Of a stretch of 64,000 nt of DNA, positions 1-12,552 are shown one piece after another. Both the position numbers and the translations under genes were made by a program. The DNA comes from Amphirosellinia nigrospora (Eukaryota > Ascomycota > Sordariomycetes > Xylariales > Xylariaceae), in the NCBI GenBank assembly GCA_004123355.1, contig SCHM01000002.1, positions 4,251,569 through 4,315,568 on the forward strand, given 5' to 3'. The first letter of the stretch is position 1, and the number at the start of each line of letters is the position of its first letter. The notes under the pieces were generated by a model, which ran no database searches, was not told the DNA's origin, and was given only the letters and a program-made list of their open reading frames with translations.

Positions 1-544
1 TCCTTCTGGTACGCTTCGTCGGCGTCCTCGATGTCGCGCCGCCACTTGTCGAGGTCGTGCAGCAGCGGCACCTCGAAGGAGCGGTAGACGGTCTCACTCA
101 GGATCTGCTGGTGGTTCGCGATTAGGTGGTGCACGCCGCTGGCGCTCAGCAGGTGGTCGGCCGTGCACGACGAGGCGTTGATCGTGTAGCTGTTGGAGAG
201 GGCCGGGGCACCGGCCGGTAGGTTGAGGAGCGAGTCGGCGCGGGATTCCTTCAGACGTGCGCAGGCCTCGAGGGCACAGCCAAAAGTCGAGGCTGCGGTG
301 GAGAGCGAGGCGAGGGCGACGCGGTATGACTTGGCTGTTGCCAGTAGGTCTGAATAAGCCAGCTGTGATTGCTCGAGGTCGGCCTTTGTCAAGACGGCAT
401 GTGAAGGTCTCGGCGGGGGTGGCAGGGGAGATTGAGGGAGGAGAGCTGGTTTGTTGTCGAGGCGTAGGAGTAGGTGGGTGACCCGGGCAAGGGAACTCGG
501 GACGGTGAAGGCGTACGTGCCCCCTCACGCGCCCTTGAAGCCAT
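1..544 (-). CDS. Ivy1-like I-BAR phospholipid-binding protein, 5' part
   Basis: This is the N-terminal part of a gene that runs off the left edge. The start chosen is the ATG at 544. It opens a Ser/Pro-rich leader (MASRAREGARTPSPSR), followed after one frame break near 425-428 (four C where five are expected on the coding strand) by a long helical region with LTKADLEQSQLAYSDLLATA, CTADHLLSASGVHHLIANHQ and VPLLHDLDKWRRDIEDADEA. A helical, AxxLxxA-rich N-terminal block after a Pro-rich leader fits fungal BAR-like proteins. From memory the best match is the filamentous-fungal relatives of yeast Ivy1, an inverse-BAR protein that binds phospholipids and Ypt7 at the vacuole. The BAR assignment is fairly safe and the Ivy1 identity is tentative. 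The rest of the gene lies outside the window. Confidence 0.55.
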
Positions 545-1534
545 GTTTTCAGTTGTCTACGATGTTATGTAGAGTTTCGTTGACGATGTGGATGTGGATG
601 GTCCACGAGGAGACGTGGTACCCCAAGTACCCACGTGGATATTGGATATTGGATGATATTACTGGCTGGATTTGTTTACTTCCGCCGGGGAGTAACAAGG
701 GCCGAGTCGATAAGCGAGTGCCTAAACTTGTGATATTAGATGATAGCGTTGTATTGCATTTATTGAGTGCGGACAAGATACCTTCGACGATGGAATGAAC
801 CGACGAGAGGAGATAAGAGGGAAGAAGCTTGGATAAGGAATGCTACTACGATAAGACCTATCACGAGCTGATTGTTCAGTTGAGCATGGAAGTGCTGGCT
901 GTGGAAAGTTGGGTGACGTACCACACTAGGTATCTCTTAGCGTTAGGATCACCTGGCTAGGGTCTTTAGGGTATAGGGGTTCTTGGGCAATTTACTCCCC
1001 TCAACTCCACTACCTCCACAGGTACCTAACCGTAAGTACGTATTTTACATCCTAATTGCTCTTGGCTATTCAACAATAAGCCTTTTGGTGACACGACATA
1101 GCATTGTTTTGTGAGACCCTTTAAAGAATAGGGATAACTCCCTTCGAAAAAATGTACCTTTGTCTCACAGAAGATGAGATAGATAGGGAAATAAGAAAAG
1201 GTTACGACGCTAGTTGGTACATGTGATACCCACCCGCGACGATCCCTGAGTTGTGGTATACTCTCAGTCACCTAGGTAGTATGAACTTCGCATTTAAGAT
1301 AGCCATAGCCCGCAATGAAAGGGAAATCATTCGAGTTTGTCTTCTCTAGAGTCTTATTCTATACATGAAACCTCTTGAGTATGAGACGAGAAGTGATATT
1401 TACTGCTGCTGATCCATACCGAGTTCGCTACCCATCCGACCTTCTCCCCTGTCGCCTGGAGCGCGCGAGAGAGAAGCTGTCCAAGACGATCCGGAAAATC
1501 ACCAATGGCAACTATAATCAAAGATCCTAGTACT
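545..1534. other. Intergenic, no gene seen
   Basis: Region between the start of the BAR-like gene and the 3' end of the thioesterase gene. It is moderately AT-rich, with several short TAGGTA/TACCTA words. The open frames on either strand have no recognisable protein character. It must hold the BAR-gene promoter, but I could not pin down a TATA or CCAAT element. Confidence 0.6.
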
Positions 1535-3371
<1,837 letters not shown>

Positions 3372-4664
3372 ATGGAACTGAGATCTTATAAGAAGACTTT
3401 CATCATCTGCTCACTCATCGTTGCAATCGTGGCATATTTCCTCTCAAGCAGAATATCTCCTTCGCGCCCACTTCTTTCGCTCTCAGCGTCTGTGTCGACA
3501 ATATCAGCAAGAGTTTTTAGCGGCCACTCAAAAACAATGTCGCGGAAGGCCCCCGTTTACTTCATGAGCCATGGCGGTGTGAGTACTCACCAGGAGCCCG
3601 CATCAGACCATCCATATCGTCGCACGCAATGTCGCACGGAGAAATATCTAATAAATGAACAATCTAGCCCAGCACGATGTTCGACACAAAACATCCGGTC
3701 TATCCGTTCTTACAGAAGCTTGGCCAAGAGATCACACAAAAAGTGAAGCCCAAGGCCATCGTGATCTTCTCGGCGCACTGGGAGGCTGGGCCAAATAACA
3801 TAGAGGTCAACACGGCCGTGAAAAATGATTTAATCTTTGAGTTCGTCTTGAGCCTCATGTCTTCTTCGTTATCGTTATGAGCATATTACTAAGTGAGAAT
3901 TATTCGAAATGAATAGCTACTATGGATTCCCGCCGGAGTATTATGAGGTCGAATACCCCAACAAAGGCGACCCAGACCTAGCTTCCAAGATCATCGGGTT
4001 ACTACGCAACGCAGGGATAGAAGCAGAGGGTGTCAAGAGGGGCCTAGACCACGGTGTATATGTCGGGTTTTCCGTTGGTGAGATGCCCTCATACTTCTAT
4101 CATAAATCTCAAAACACCCCATATCTAACACAACCACCAGCCTTCAACCCGGAGAAGAACCCCCTCAAGATCCCCATCGTGCAAGTAAGCCAGTACAAGA
4201 GCCAAGACGTAGACCAGCACTACCGCCTCGGCCAAGCCGTGGCCGCGCTGCGCGACGAGAACATCGTCGTCATCGGCGCCGGCATGTCGGTGCACAACCT
4301 GCGCGACCTGCGCTTCGCGTTCAACGCCCCGCGGCCCCTGCCCTACGTCGTTTCTTTCGACGAGGCCCTCAAACCCGCCATGGAGGCCCCGCCGAGCGAG
4401 AGGCGGGCGCGGATGGCCGAGGTGGCGAAACGGCCTGATGCCAGGCAGGCTCATCCTGTAAGTTGATCGATTACTCTCGTTTTTGATGGGTGTTGCTTGG
4501 GAGGGTGTAGTTGCTGATTTGAATTTTTGTAGTTCTTTGATCATTTGATGCCGGCTTATATCGCTGCCGGCGCCGGTGGCGAGGACACGGGAAAGCAGCT
4601 TTGGACTTATCACGAGTCGAGTATGGGCTGGGCGATGTATAGGTTCGGCGACGTACCTGCGTGA
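3372..4664 (+). CDS. LigB-family extradiol (4,5-DOPA-like) dioxygenase with N-terminal membrane anchor
   Basis: Five exons (3372-3578, 3668-3840, 3917-4077, 4141-4457, 4533-4664) give 330 codons exactly. The catalytic part belongs to the class III extradiol dioxygenase (LigB/DODA) family, which opens aromatic rings with a non-haem metal. Conserved elements are VYFMSHGGPS (metal His), IVIFSAHWE, FYGFPPEYY-like YYGFPPEYYEVEYP, GLDHGVYVGFSV, KIPIVQVS and VIGAGMSVHNLRD. Before this sits an extension of about 55 residues with a hydrophobic segment (FIICSLIVAIVAYFLSS), unusual for this normally soluble family. It suggests a signal anchor; the internal Met in KTMSRKAPVYF would give the usual soluble form. 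Substrate is unknown. The donor of the second intron is GTTCGT and the others are canonical. No frame breaks. Confidence 0.88.
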
Positions 4665-4880
4665 TATATTGTCACGTAGGTTTCTGTATATTTATTCTAA
4701 TTGAATCGAGAATTAGCGAAGTTTAAGCGGTGATTGACACTGTTGAGGTAGTGCGACTGATAGCGACAGCCGTATTGAATAATGATAAGAGTGCGTGAGC
4801 CCCAGGTCATAGAATCTAAACCGCCAAGATCACAACCTCCAGTCTATCTATGTCTATTTGCCCCTGTTCCAAATAACCCC

Positions 4881-5877
4881 CTAACCCAACAACGCCGCCT
4901 TGGCCTTCTCGACCTCAGCAGCAGTCCCACACACCAACCCAGCCCTCTCATCCAAATTCCCCAAGGCGCGATCGAGGATCCGTCCCCATCATTCGGATCA
5001 ACCGCCGAACCGCCAGCACACTCAACGACTAGGGCAACAGGTAACAGTTCAAACGCCCTCCGCAGCTTCGCCTTGCTCCCCGCCGTGACGGGGACAGGTA
5101 CGCGCCATGGCCCTTGACGAGCGCATGCACGACGTCGGGACCAAACCGCCGCTATACCGCAGGGTATATCTCTCCGCAATGTACCGCGTGACGAGGGCCA
5201 TGTATCGCGCATCCTCGGACGCGGCGCGTAGATTCGCGGGGCGAAATACCTCGTCCCGACCCCCTCACTCTTCAGCGTCAGGTCGCGGACGATCTCACAC
5301 TCCCCGGAGTCCGTGACGCCGACCTCGAGACACACGGCGTGCTCCTCACGCCCGGGACACGCACCGCGACGACGGCTGTGGTCCGCGGTCCGTACACGCC
5401 TAGGATAGCGGCGACCTGTTTCCGCGCCGGGTGCTGCTCCAGCACGGTGGGCGCGGCCCAGATGCCGAGGATACTCCCGACGCACCAATTCGGCGCGATG
5501 ATGGAGCTTCCGTCTAGCGGATCGAAGGCAACCGCGTAGACCTCCTCCTCCTCCTCCTCGGAAGTGGTGGGCTCCTTCTTCCTCCTCTCCACGGGATCCT
5601 CCTCGCTGCTGGCGGCTGCGATGGCGGCACACCCGGCGATCTCGGCGCGGAAGAAGGCCTCGGCCAGGACGTCGACGTTGAGCTGCGCGTCGCCGAAGAC
5701 GTTCTCGGACCCCGCGGCCTCGATGCTGTGCGCGCGCCGCAGCGCCGCCGCCGTCCGGCTGATGCCGCGGAGCAGCGCGGGGATGACGGAGGTTGTGAGG
5801 GCGGGGTGTGCGGCCCCTGTTGCGCGGGCGAGGCGCTCCGTCAGGAGGAGGCGCGCGCCGGTTTCTGGTGCGCTCAT
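4881..5877 (-). CDS. Fructose-1,6-/sedoheptulose-1,7-bisphosphatase-like phosphatase (frame-broken)
   Basis: Single-exon gene, 997 nt as written. It belongs to the FBPase superfamily: VYAVAFDPLDGSSII holds the metal-binding DPLDG motif, and CVGSILGIW, AAILGVYGPRTT, TLKSEGVGTRYFAP and FELLPVALVVECAGG follow in order. The short length and the CVGSILGIW region resemble the SBPase-like proteins of fungi more than the canonical gluconeogenic enzyme. An acidic low-complexity insert (EEDPVE...SEEEEEE) precedes the metal site. The motifs lie in several frames. Single bases appear to be missing near 5350, 5239, 5138, 5092 and 4951, and counting them in gives 334 codons exactly. I think this is sequence error rather than decay, because all motifs are conserved, but a young pseudogene cannot be excluded. 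It is convergent with the dioxygenase gene. Confidence 0.75.
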
Positions 5878-7805
5878 GATTGTGGATGGGGAGTTTGGCC
5901 TGGTGAAAGTACCTTCTATGGAATTTTTAGGAGCGATTTTTTCGCTGTTATATAGTATAAATATCTCAGTTGATGCTGCGCTGCGGGAATCGGGTTGCCA
6001 ATTCGGGGAATCCTGGTGCTGGTTGATTGGTTGAGACAGGGGGGACGCTACGTACCTACCTAGCAGAGAGGGTCAGAGGTTTCAAGGCCTAACAACATAA
6101 ACGGATTAAAGCTTAAACCATGAGTATCCTATTTATATATCTTAGTTACTTGTAGTAGATAAGTAACACGTTTGCAACGGTTATCATTTGCGACTAATGA
6201 GATATTTTCTCGCGCGGGGACGTCGAATAATTTCGCTCCTGTCTTCCTAGGCTATTATCTCAAAAACCCAGACGTTGAAAGGGCCAGGACGACATGTGGT
6301 GGGTGACGATGCCTCAATTAGTGTCACGGTCCGCATATAAATAACTAGAGGCGCTCAAGTCTCCGACTTGGCAACGTTCTTTTGTTTGATAGTGTGATTG
6401 CATAGAGCTGCAGTTCTGCTCCGTGACAGGTAGATGCTATCCAGTCGTGGCCACCTCCGCCGCCTTAGCTACATCAGCCATAGCATCAAGAAACGACTAC
6501 AGCCCGCTAATGTATGATGGAAGGCAGATTGGTAAGTACACGGGGTAAAGAATATAGTGGTATAGTAGTGTTGTTGTGTTGTTATAACTCAGAATAACTC
6601 GCTAGCTGAGAGAACAAAGATGAAGAAAGAAGAAAAGCAACGATGATATCTCTATGCTGCAAATTATTAACAGCTTGATGTTAGACGCCCGTTTTCGGGG
6701 GGGGATTACGACCACTCTATATGACCTAATGCCGCCGAGGTTATTGTGACGCTATCATACCATTTTATTACAGAGCGACGTATTACAAAAGAGTAAAGGA
6801 GGCAATCAACTATGTAGAGATATTATTATCAATGGTCCTTGTTAATTTCCTGTCAACCAGTTGGAACCATAGCCAACTGCGGCGGACTCTGAAATGAGGC
6901 ACTTTAGCTCTGTACATCATCTGTACCCTGGTGTTGTATGGATTCGTGAAAGTAAAGAGCACGTAGGTAGCTAATGAACATCGAATACAACAAAGACCAA
7001 GAATACCTAAGGCGTTGGCTATGGGTCTTGCTAAGATAGTGCGCGACTATAATAAGATAGAGTAGACCAGAACTGACATAGTAGAACGGGCCGGCGATGG
7101 GTGTTTGTACACAATTGGTGGCATGGCCTCGAAAAGGGGATGATTGCGATCTATTTTAGTCTACATGCAGAGCGCGGCCGCCCATTTCGCCTTCTCACTT
7201 ACAAATACCTTTGTTTGTTCTCTCCCCGGCTTCTCTAAGCCGTCGCGTGGTGATCTTATAAATGGTATTCTGGAGGAGGTGCCTAGCTTAGTGCCTACCG
7301 AAAGTATTTCCCCGCTCCTTAGTCGCGATCTTGAGGCACTGCTTTCCCTAGATGATTCAACCCGACCGATATACAACATCTTAGCCGGAAATCACAATCT
7401 ACATACTAAAATCGTAGACTATAGGTCCCAAAATTCAGTCACAACTACTTGTCCCGCGAGTTTCCTCAAAAGTTGTTGCTTTTCTCTCGTAGTCCGAGGG
7501 CTAGGGTAGCCAAAGAGGTCAAAGTACCGGTCCAATTGCGCGTCTACATGATGATTTGAATTAGCACAGTAATCTCACCAAATGCTGTCGAGCAAGGCTG
7601 GTCTTACCTCCGAGCTCGCTAATCTCATCAAACGTCTTAGGAAAGCCACAAATCTTAGTGTTCGTCAAAATATCATAAAGAGGAACGATTGGAGAGCCAG
7701 GTCCCCGGGCGTGCGAGTTTCGCAGACGTGCGAGATTGTTGTTGTCACTACCGTGTCTCTCGCATTAGTCTAGCATCTAAATAAAGACGACAGGGCGTTC
7801 ATAGC
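5878..7805. other. Intergenic, no certain gene
   Basis: About 1.9 kb without a supportable gene. A 121-codon open frame on the plus strand (7144-7509) has a fairly protein-like composition in its middle (LINGILEEVPSLVPTESIS), and a second short frame follows at 7582, but neither matches a family I know. They could be a relic. Confidence 0.5.
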
Positions 7806-8456
7806 CTACCTGGCAGCCATGCGCGTCTTTAGACGATCTTCCATAGCTTTGAGGCGATCATTCAAGCGGTTCTCATTACTAGGTTCCCAAATGAGCTCAG
7901 TTCCCTTGGAATAAACATGTTAGTAACTTACCTTGCAGTAGTATGCTCTGTCAAGCGGCGCCCCGGGGTTTCGGGTGAGCATTCATTTTGTCGAGGCGGG
8001 AGGTCGTATTATCGAGGCGAGCGTTGATACTGTCAAGGCGAGCGTTGGTACTGTCAAGGCGAGCGTTAATACCGTCCAGGCGGCATCCAACACCTTCTGG
8101 GTAGCAAAACCGTCGAGGCGATCATGTATCTGATCAAATTTAGTGTCATTGCGCTCAAGCGTTCGATCAGTTCCAACATCTATGCTGCTGCGTGTTCGAT
8201 CAAATTCAGCATGTATGGCGCTGAGTAGTCGATCAAACTCAGCACGTATGGTGCTGCGTAAGAGGTCAAAAGCTCGATCAACTTCAGATTTAACGCGATC
8301 AGGTGCAGCAGGAACTTTGTCCCAGTCAGAATTACTATCCGACCCAGAATCAATTCTTTCGAGCGGAGGTACTTGCGGCCACGACTGGGCACTAAAAGCC
8401 ATGTGCTCGTTTGGCGTAACCTCAGAGCCAAGCTGTGATGAGAATAGATTATCCAT
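7806..8456 (-). CDS. Hypothetical heptad-repeat coiled-coil protein
   Basis: Not a family I can name. The ATG at 8456 opens an acidic N-terminus (IDSGSDSNSDWDKVP), followed by degenerate helical repeats (IRAEFDRLLSAIHAEFDR), then tandem heptads of the form RLDxxNA (RLDGINARLDSTNARLDS). Next comes NPGAPLDRAYYCK and a last exon (7904-7806) ending RLNDRLKAMEDRLKTRMAAR. The heptads are in a different frame from both flanks. Compensating single-base shifts near 8090 and 7985 bracket the stretch, since exon 1 (8456-7932) is exactly 175 codons. The final intron is very short: a canonical GTAAGT and a perfect TACTAAC branch site, with the acceptor 27 or 36 nt from the donor. A charged coiled coil with no signal peptide suggests a cytosolic structural or oligomerising role. 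Confidence 0.55.
7965..8095 (-). repeat. 21-nt tandem repeats encoding RLDxxNA heptads
   Basis: Four to five near-identical 21-nt units (coding strand CGCCTtGACAGTAtCAACGCT type) lie in tandem. They encode regular Arg-Leu-Asp heptads of a coiled coil. Slippage in such repeats could also explain the local frame shifts. Confidence 0.7.
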
Positions 8457-9029
8457 TGGAATAGCGGAGTCAAGTAACGAGAGGAATAGAAAACTATAAT
8501 GAGAAAAGTTCCAGAACTAGGGGAGCGGTGGGACAACTTTATATACAAGCCTCGTGGAAGCTGACCGAGTAGTCGAAGACTTTATGTAAACAATATTAGC
8601 CAGGGATAAACAAATAGTGAGTGCTGTTTCATAACTGTGTAACATCTACCGCGTCTTGCCCTAAGCAACGCCGAGTTGCCACACACGTAACAAACGGCCT
8701 ATCACATAGCGACGCCACGAAGCAAGGGGGAGTTCAAGCATGCTATTACGAGTCTTAAATACCGAGTAGTGTATCTATAAGTTAATAGTAATAACATGTC
8801 CCTATTTATCTTAATTGGCTAGCTCGCTTATTCTAACACGGGGGCACCTATCCGAACTTGCCTCGACTACAAGCACGGTTAAGACAACCTTATCCACGAT
8901 GACTTAATATGGTAGCGAGTATTAGTCTGCAAGCGTAGCGTCGAAAGAAGCTCACCCCCTCCTCCCAATATATACGTTCAAACATGTTACATGTACAAAT
9001 ACTGGTTAAATAAGTAGAAAAGGGAAGAT
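8457..9029. other. Intergenic, no gene seen
   Basis: About 570 bases between the coiled-coil start and the 3' end of the S41 peptidase gene. No coding signal or repeat was recognised. Confidence 0.6.
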
Positions 9030-11880
9030 CTATCCTACCTTGTCGGGGCGACCGAGTGACTTCCACGTTTTCACATCATACAATAATACGTGTAGAGTGC
9101 CATCACCTCCTATATAGTAAGACGGCAAGCAGTTTCCACGCCTTACCGTGAAACCATAGCGCCCGGGGCTATAATGCCCTTGGGTGAAAATCTCTACCTT
9201 ATAGCCGTTGGTGAGGTCACAAGTTTGACCATCCACGGGGCAATATTGGCTCGAGATTGTGCACGCCGACACACAAACGCCATTTGGATTGTAGCGTTGG
9301 AGCCGCAGGCAGTATAGACCCAGACGAGCGTCACAGGGGTCTACATCGTTAAAGTTGCAAGTTCGCGTTTTATAGGCTGTATCGAACGAGCCACACCCAC
9401 CCACTGTGTCCAATAATCCTGTTGAGCTCGCATCGAAGTCGACGCCAGGCGCCACTGGCAGCGGAAGAGGAGTTTCGAACAACTTGGATGGCGCCGTCTT
9501 CTTGGTGTCATTGTTATCTCCATTTGAAGTGAATCCGGTCGACCCATCGACGCAGAGACTTTGGTCATCCCAGATGGCCCCAGCGACATCACTCCACAAG
9601 CGCGTAAAGTTGAGCGCATTATCTATTGTCCAAAAGATTCGACAATCCGCCGGCTGATACTTCAGCTGAAGGGGTTCAGGGTCCTCTGCAGAAGTCACCT
9701 GGTCGCGCAAGGTGAATCCAGCCCAGTTGATCCACATGCCGCGGTCGCGGGTTGAGATGATTGCGGCAAGAGTGTCCGAATCCGAGCTGTCGCTATTGTC
9801 GTTGAGCCCTATTATCTGGCTAGCGTTCCAAATGTCGTTGTCGAGTTGGGAGGCCGTGTAGAGGGCTGCCCCGCGCGTGCCCGATGATGCCTGCATCGGA
9901 CCGGATTCAGGTCGGCCGCCGACGGCAACAGTTCGCACGCCGGCTTCGGCCATCATCTCAACGAACAAAGAACAAGTCGACGCACAGAGACCATCAGTCA
10001 GCTTCAACATGGTCAGTCATGGCTTTCAGTAGAGAATTGGTAATTCACCAACGATCACGATACTTGAGGGATCCCAGGGGTTCGGCCTAGCAGATTGCTG
10101 GACGTAAGCCTCTGGAATCAACCCATCAAACGCAGCCTGGTCAAAGAGAATGTTTGACAAGTTGTATCTCTCCTGTAAACATACGAGTCAGCCATCAGTC
10201 AGACCATAACTAGACGGGGAATGGTGGCTATTACCGTCAGAGAAAAGCCGTCGCCACCGTACCGAATAGGACCATTGTATACCTCCCAGGAAGTGAAGTT
10301 GTTCCCTGTGGCTGCGTTGATCCTTGGCGTGACAACCCATTCATTGGCCTCCAACTGTAGTTTGATAGCTTTCTCATCATCGTTTTCCAAAGAGAGAACG
10401 TCGTAAAACTGCGTCAAGGTTTTGCCGAGGATGTCTCCTAGGTAATGGCTTCTTCTGTGGCTTCCTGCAAAGGGAGTAGACTGGGGGAAGAACTGTTTGA
10501 ATGCAGTGAAGGCGAGTAAAACGTCTCCACCCGTGTTCTGCTGCAAGTCGATAATGATCTTCTTGAAACCCTGCGAAGTGGCGTTTCCAATGAAGTAGTT
10601 TATTGCCAGTGAGAAGGGTTGTGCTTCCGAGTAGTATTCCCTAAATGTTGGCAGGCTCAGGACAGCGGTCGATATCTCGGGCAACAAATAAGCTGTTAAG
10701 ATAGCACTACCCCAGCGTTTAGCCCGTCCTGGATTACAATAGGGTTTTCTGGATATGCGGTGGTCACGGTTGACCAATTCTTTGTTGTGATCGGGTCTCT
10801 TTCCAGTAGGCTGTCCGTATAAGTCGATTGGTTGAAGATGTCCGGGAGGGGGGTGCTATCGTATGATGCGGGCAAGAGTCCCATTACAAAGTAGTTGTAG
10901 AAGTCACCGCCTGTTGTTAACGGGCCAGTGAAGTATGGCTCGTTGTAGTATGCCCACCACCTCTCAGTCGTCCGGTTCCCATTTGACTGTATGAAGATCA
11001 ACTCGTTCCCGGGGTAGAAGGTTGCTCCACTGGCAAAGACGCTGGCTGAAACTTGTATGTCTAGAACAGGGCTCGCCATAAGCTTGTTCCAATCAGCGTG
11101 CGGCTCCAAGGTACCCTTTGAATTCAGAGCTGCAAAACGCGTCAGATATTCCACTACATCTTCACCGTTGATCGAGACAATCGGAGAGGGTGGCGGGCTG
11201 CCGGGGTGTTGAGGTATTTGATAATGTCGTCTAGTAACAGGACTAGTTAGTGACACTCTAGATAGGGGTGTGAGGAAGAGCTTACCTTTAAACCATATCT
11301 CCGGCTGTTTCTTTCCATCTATAGAGGCACTCATAATTTCCAGTGGGCTGCCGAATGTGAAAGCGGCCAGTACGCCCGCGGATAAGTCCACATGCGTATC
11401 ATGCACCTGGTAGATCAAGTATTGCAGGTCGGCTTCAAAAGCGTACTGGTTCTTGTATACGTTGGCAGTGACATTATCCCGAAGATTAGCTAATCCTTGC
11501 AGCAGGTCAAATGCAGGTTGCTGATACCCTTCTGGTGGGTTCGGCAGAAGCGATACTGTGCTTTGGAACTGCATGGTCGTGTTGTAGTAGTCGATGAACC
11601 GGAGAGCGACTGCATCGTTGAACGGGACACTGCGTAAACAGTCGTAGGCGGCGGATGCATAGAACACGAAAGTACCTTAATGCAAAGACGTGAAAACGTA
11701 AGTATTGGTCGCTCAAAAAGAGATAAGAGGACTCTACGAACCATTGTTGACAAGATCTATTATGTCGCCACAAATCTTGGAACGCGGAGCATTCCTGTTG
11801 CTTGTGTTAGGTGAATCCCTCCTTGAAGCTGATACATGCACAAGTACAAGCACGAATAACAATAGTATCGGAGACAACAT
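9030..11880 (-). CDS. Secreted S41-family (CPAF-like) serine peptidase, copy 1
   Basis: Five exons (11880-11742, 11675-11286, 11230-10235, 10172-10053, 10001-9030). The ATG at 11880 starts a signal peptide (MLSPILLLFVLVLVHVSAS). The mature protein has the fungal S41 layout: an N-terminal cap (VFYASAAYDCLRSVPF), a PDZ-like part around SPIVSINGEDVVEYL, the protease core with IIIDLQQNTGGD, and the nucleophile region LTDGLCASTCSLF. A Cys-rich C-terminal extension of roughly 200 residues (CDARLGLYCLRLQRYNPNG, CTISSQYCPVDGQTC) follows. Bases appear to be missing near 10710-10713 and 11188-11190; with them the length is 873 codons exactly. It is probably an extracellular peptidase. A second family member lies at 54.4-56.7 kb, with a different C-terminus. 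Confidence 0.85.
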
Positions 11881-12552
11881 GATGGTTTAGATGAACCAAA
11901 AACAATGTATTTGTTCTAATGAATGCAGCGTCGAATTCTTAAGGAGTGAAACGAATGTAGAACCCTAAGATCGATGTATAGTTATGGAAGAGAGAGTGTA
12001 AGGTAAATACATTTATAGGCAGTATGTGATTATTGATATGGTTCAGGTTGTCGAAAGAGTGACCTTGGGTCCATCGCATCGCCCCCCTGCCAAGAGGCAA
12101 TGTAGGACTTCTTTTCCCCTGAGAATAACTGTCGCCGTTAGAAAGCTACATTTTTCGCAGTGTTCGCATAGGCAACCGACCTGCATTTATCCCAATCGGC
12201 CAAAGTAATACAACCGACGGGCCAATAGATTTGGGGAACGGGGCAGTCCGTCTTGGAGGAGGGATTCTAGCTGGTGGTGATGTAATGTGGCTGCGTTACA
12301 TGGCGGATAACGCTCGTTCATCATTGGCAACTAACTTCTACCTACCTGCCTAATATGTATAATGTGCCATCACAATCTCCTTAGCGCACGCCACCGTGAT
12401 GTCGCTCCCCATCCACCGAAACCAAGGCTACCCATGCCAACTATGAATGGGAATTTTAAAACAGACAACGCAAGGATACGCATCGTCTTGAAAACAGTTG
12501 CAAGCTTACACCAAACAGCTCCAAGGTTCGAGTCAAAGTACCAGAATGCAAC
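11881..12552. promoter_or_regulatory. Divergent region, S41 peptidase / NACHT gene
   Basis: About 670 bases between divergent starts. An open frame (12362-12583) overlaps the presumed NACHT start in another frame and shows no family features. Nothing else is recognised. Confidence 0.45.
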
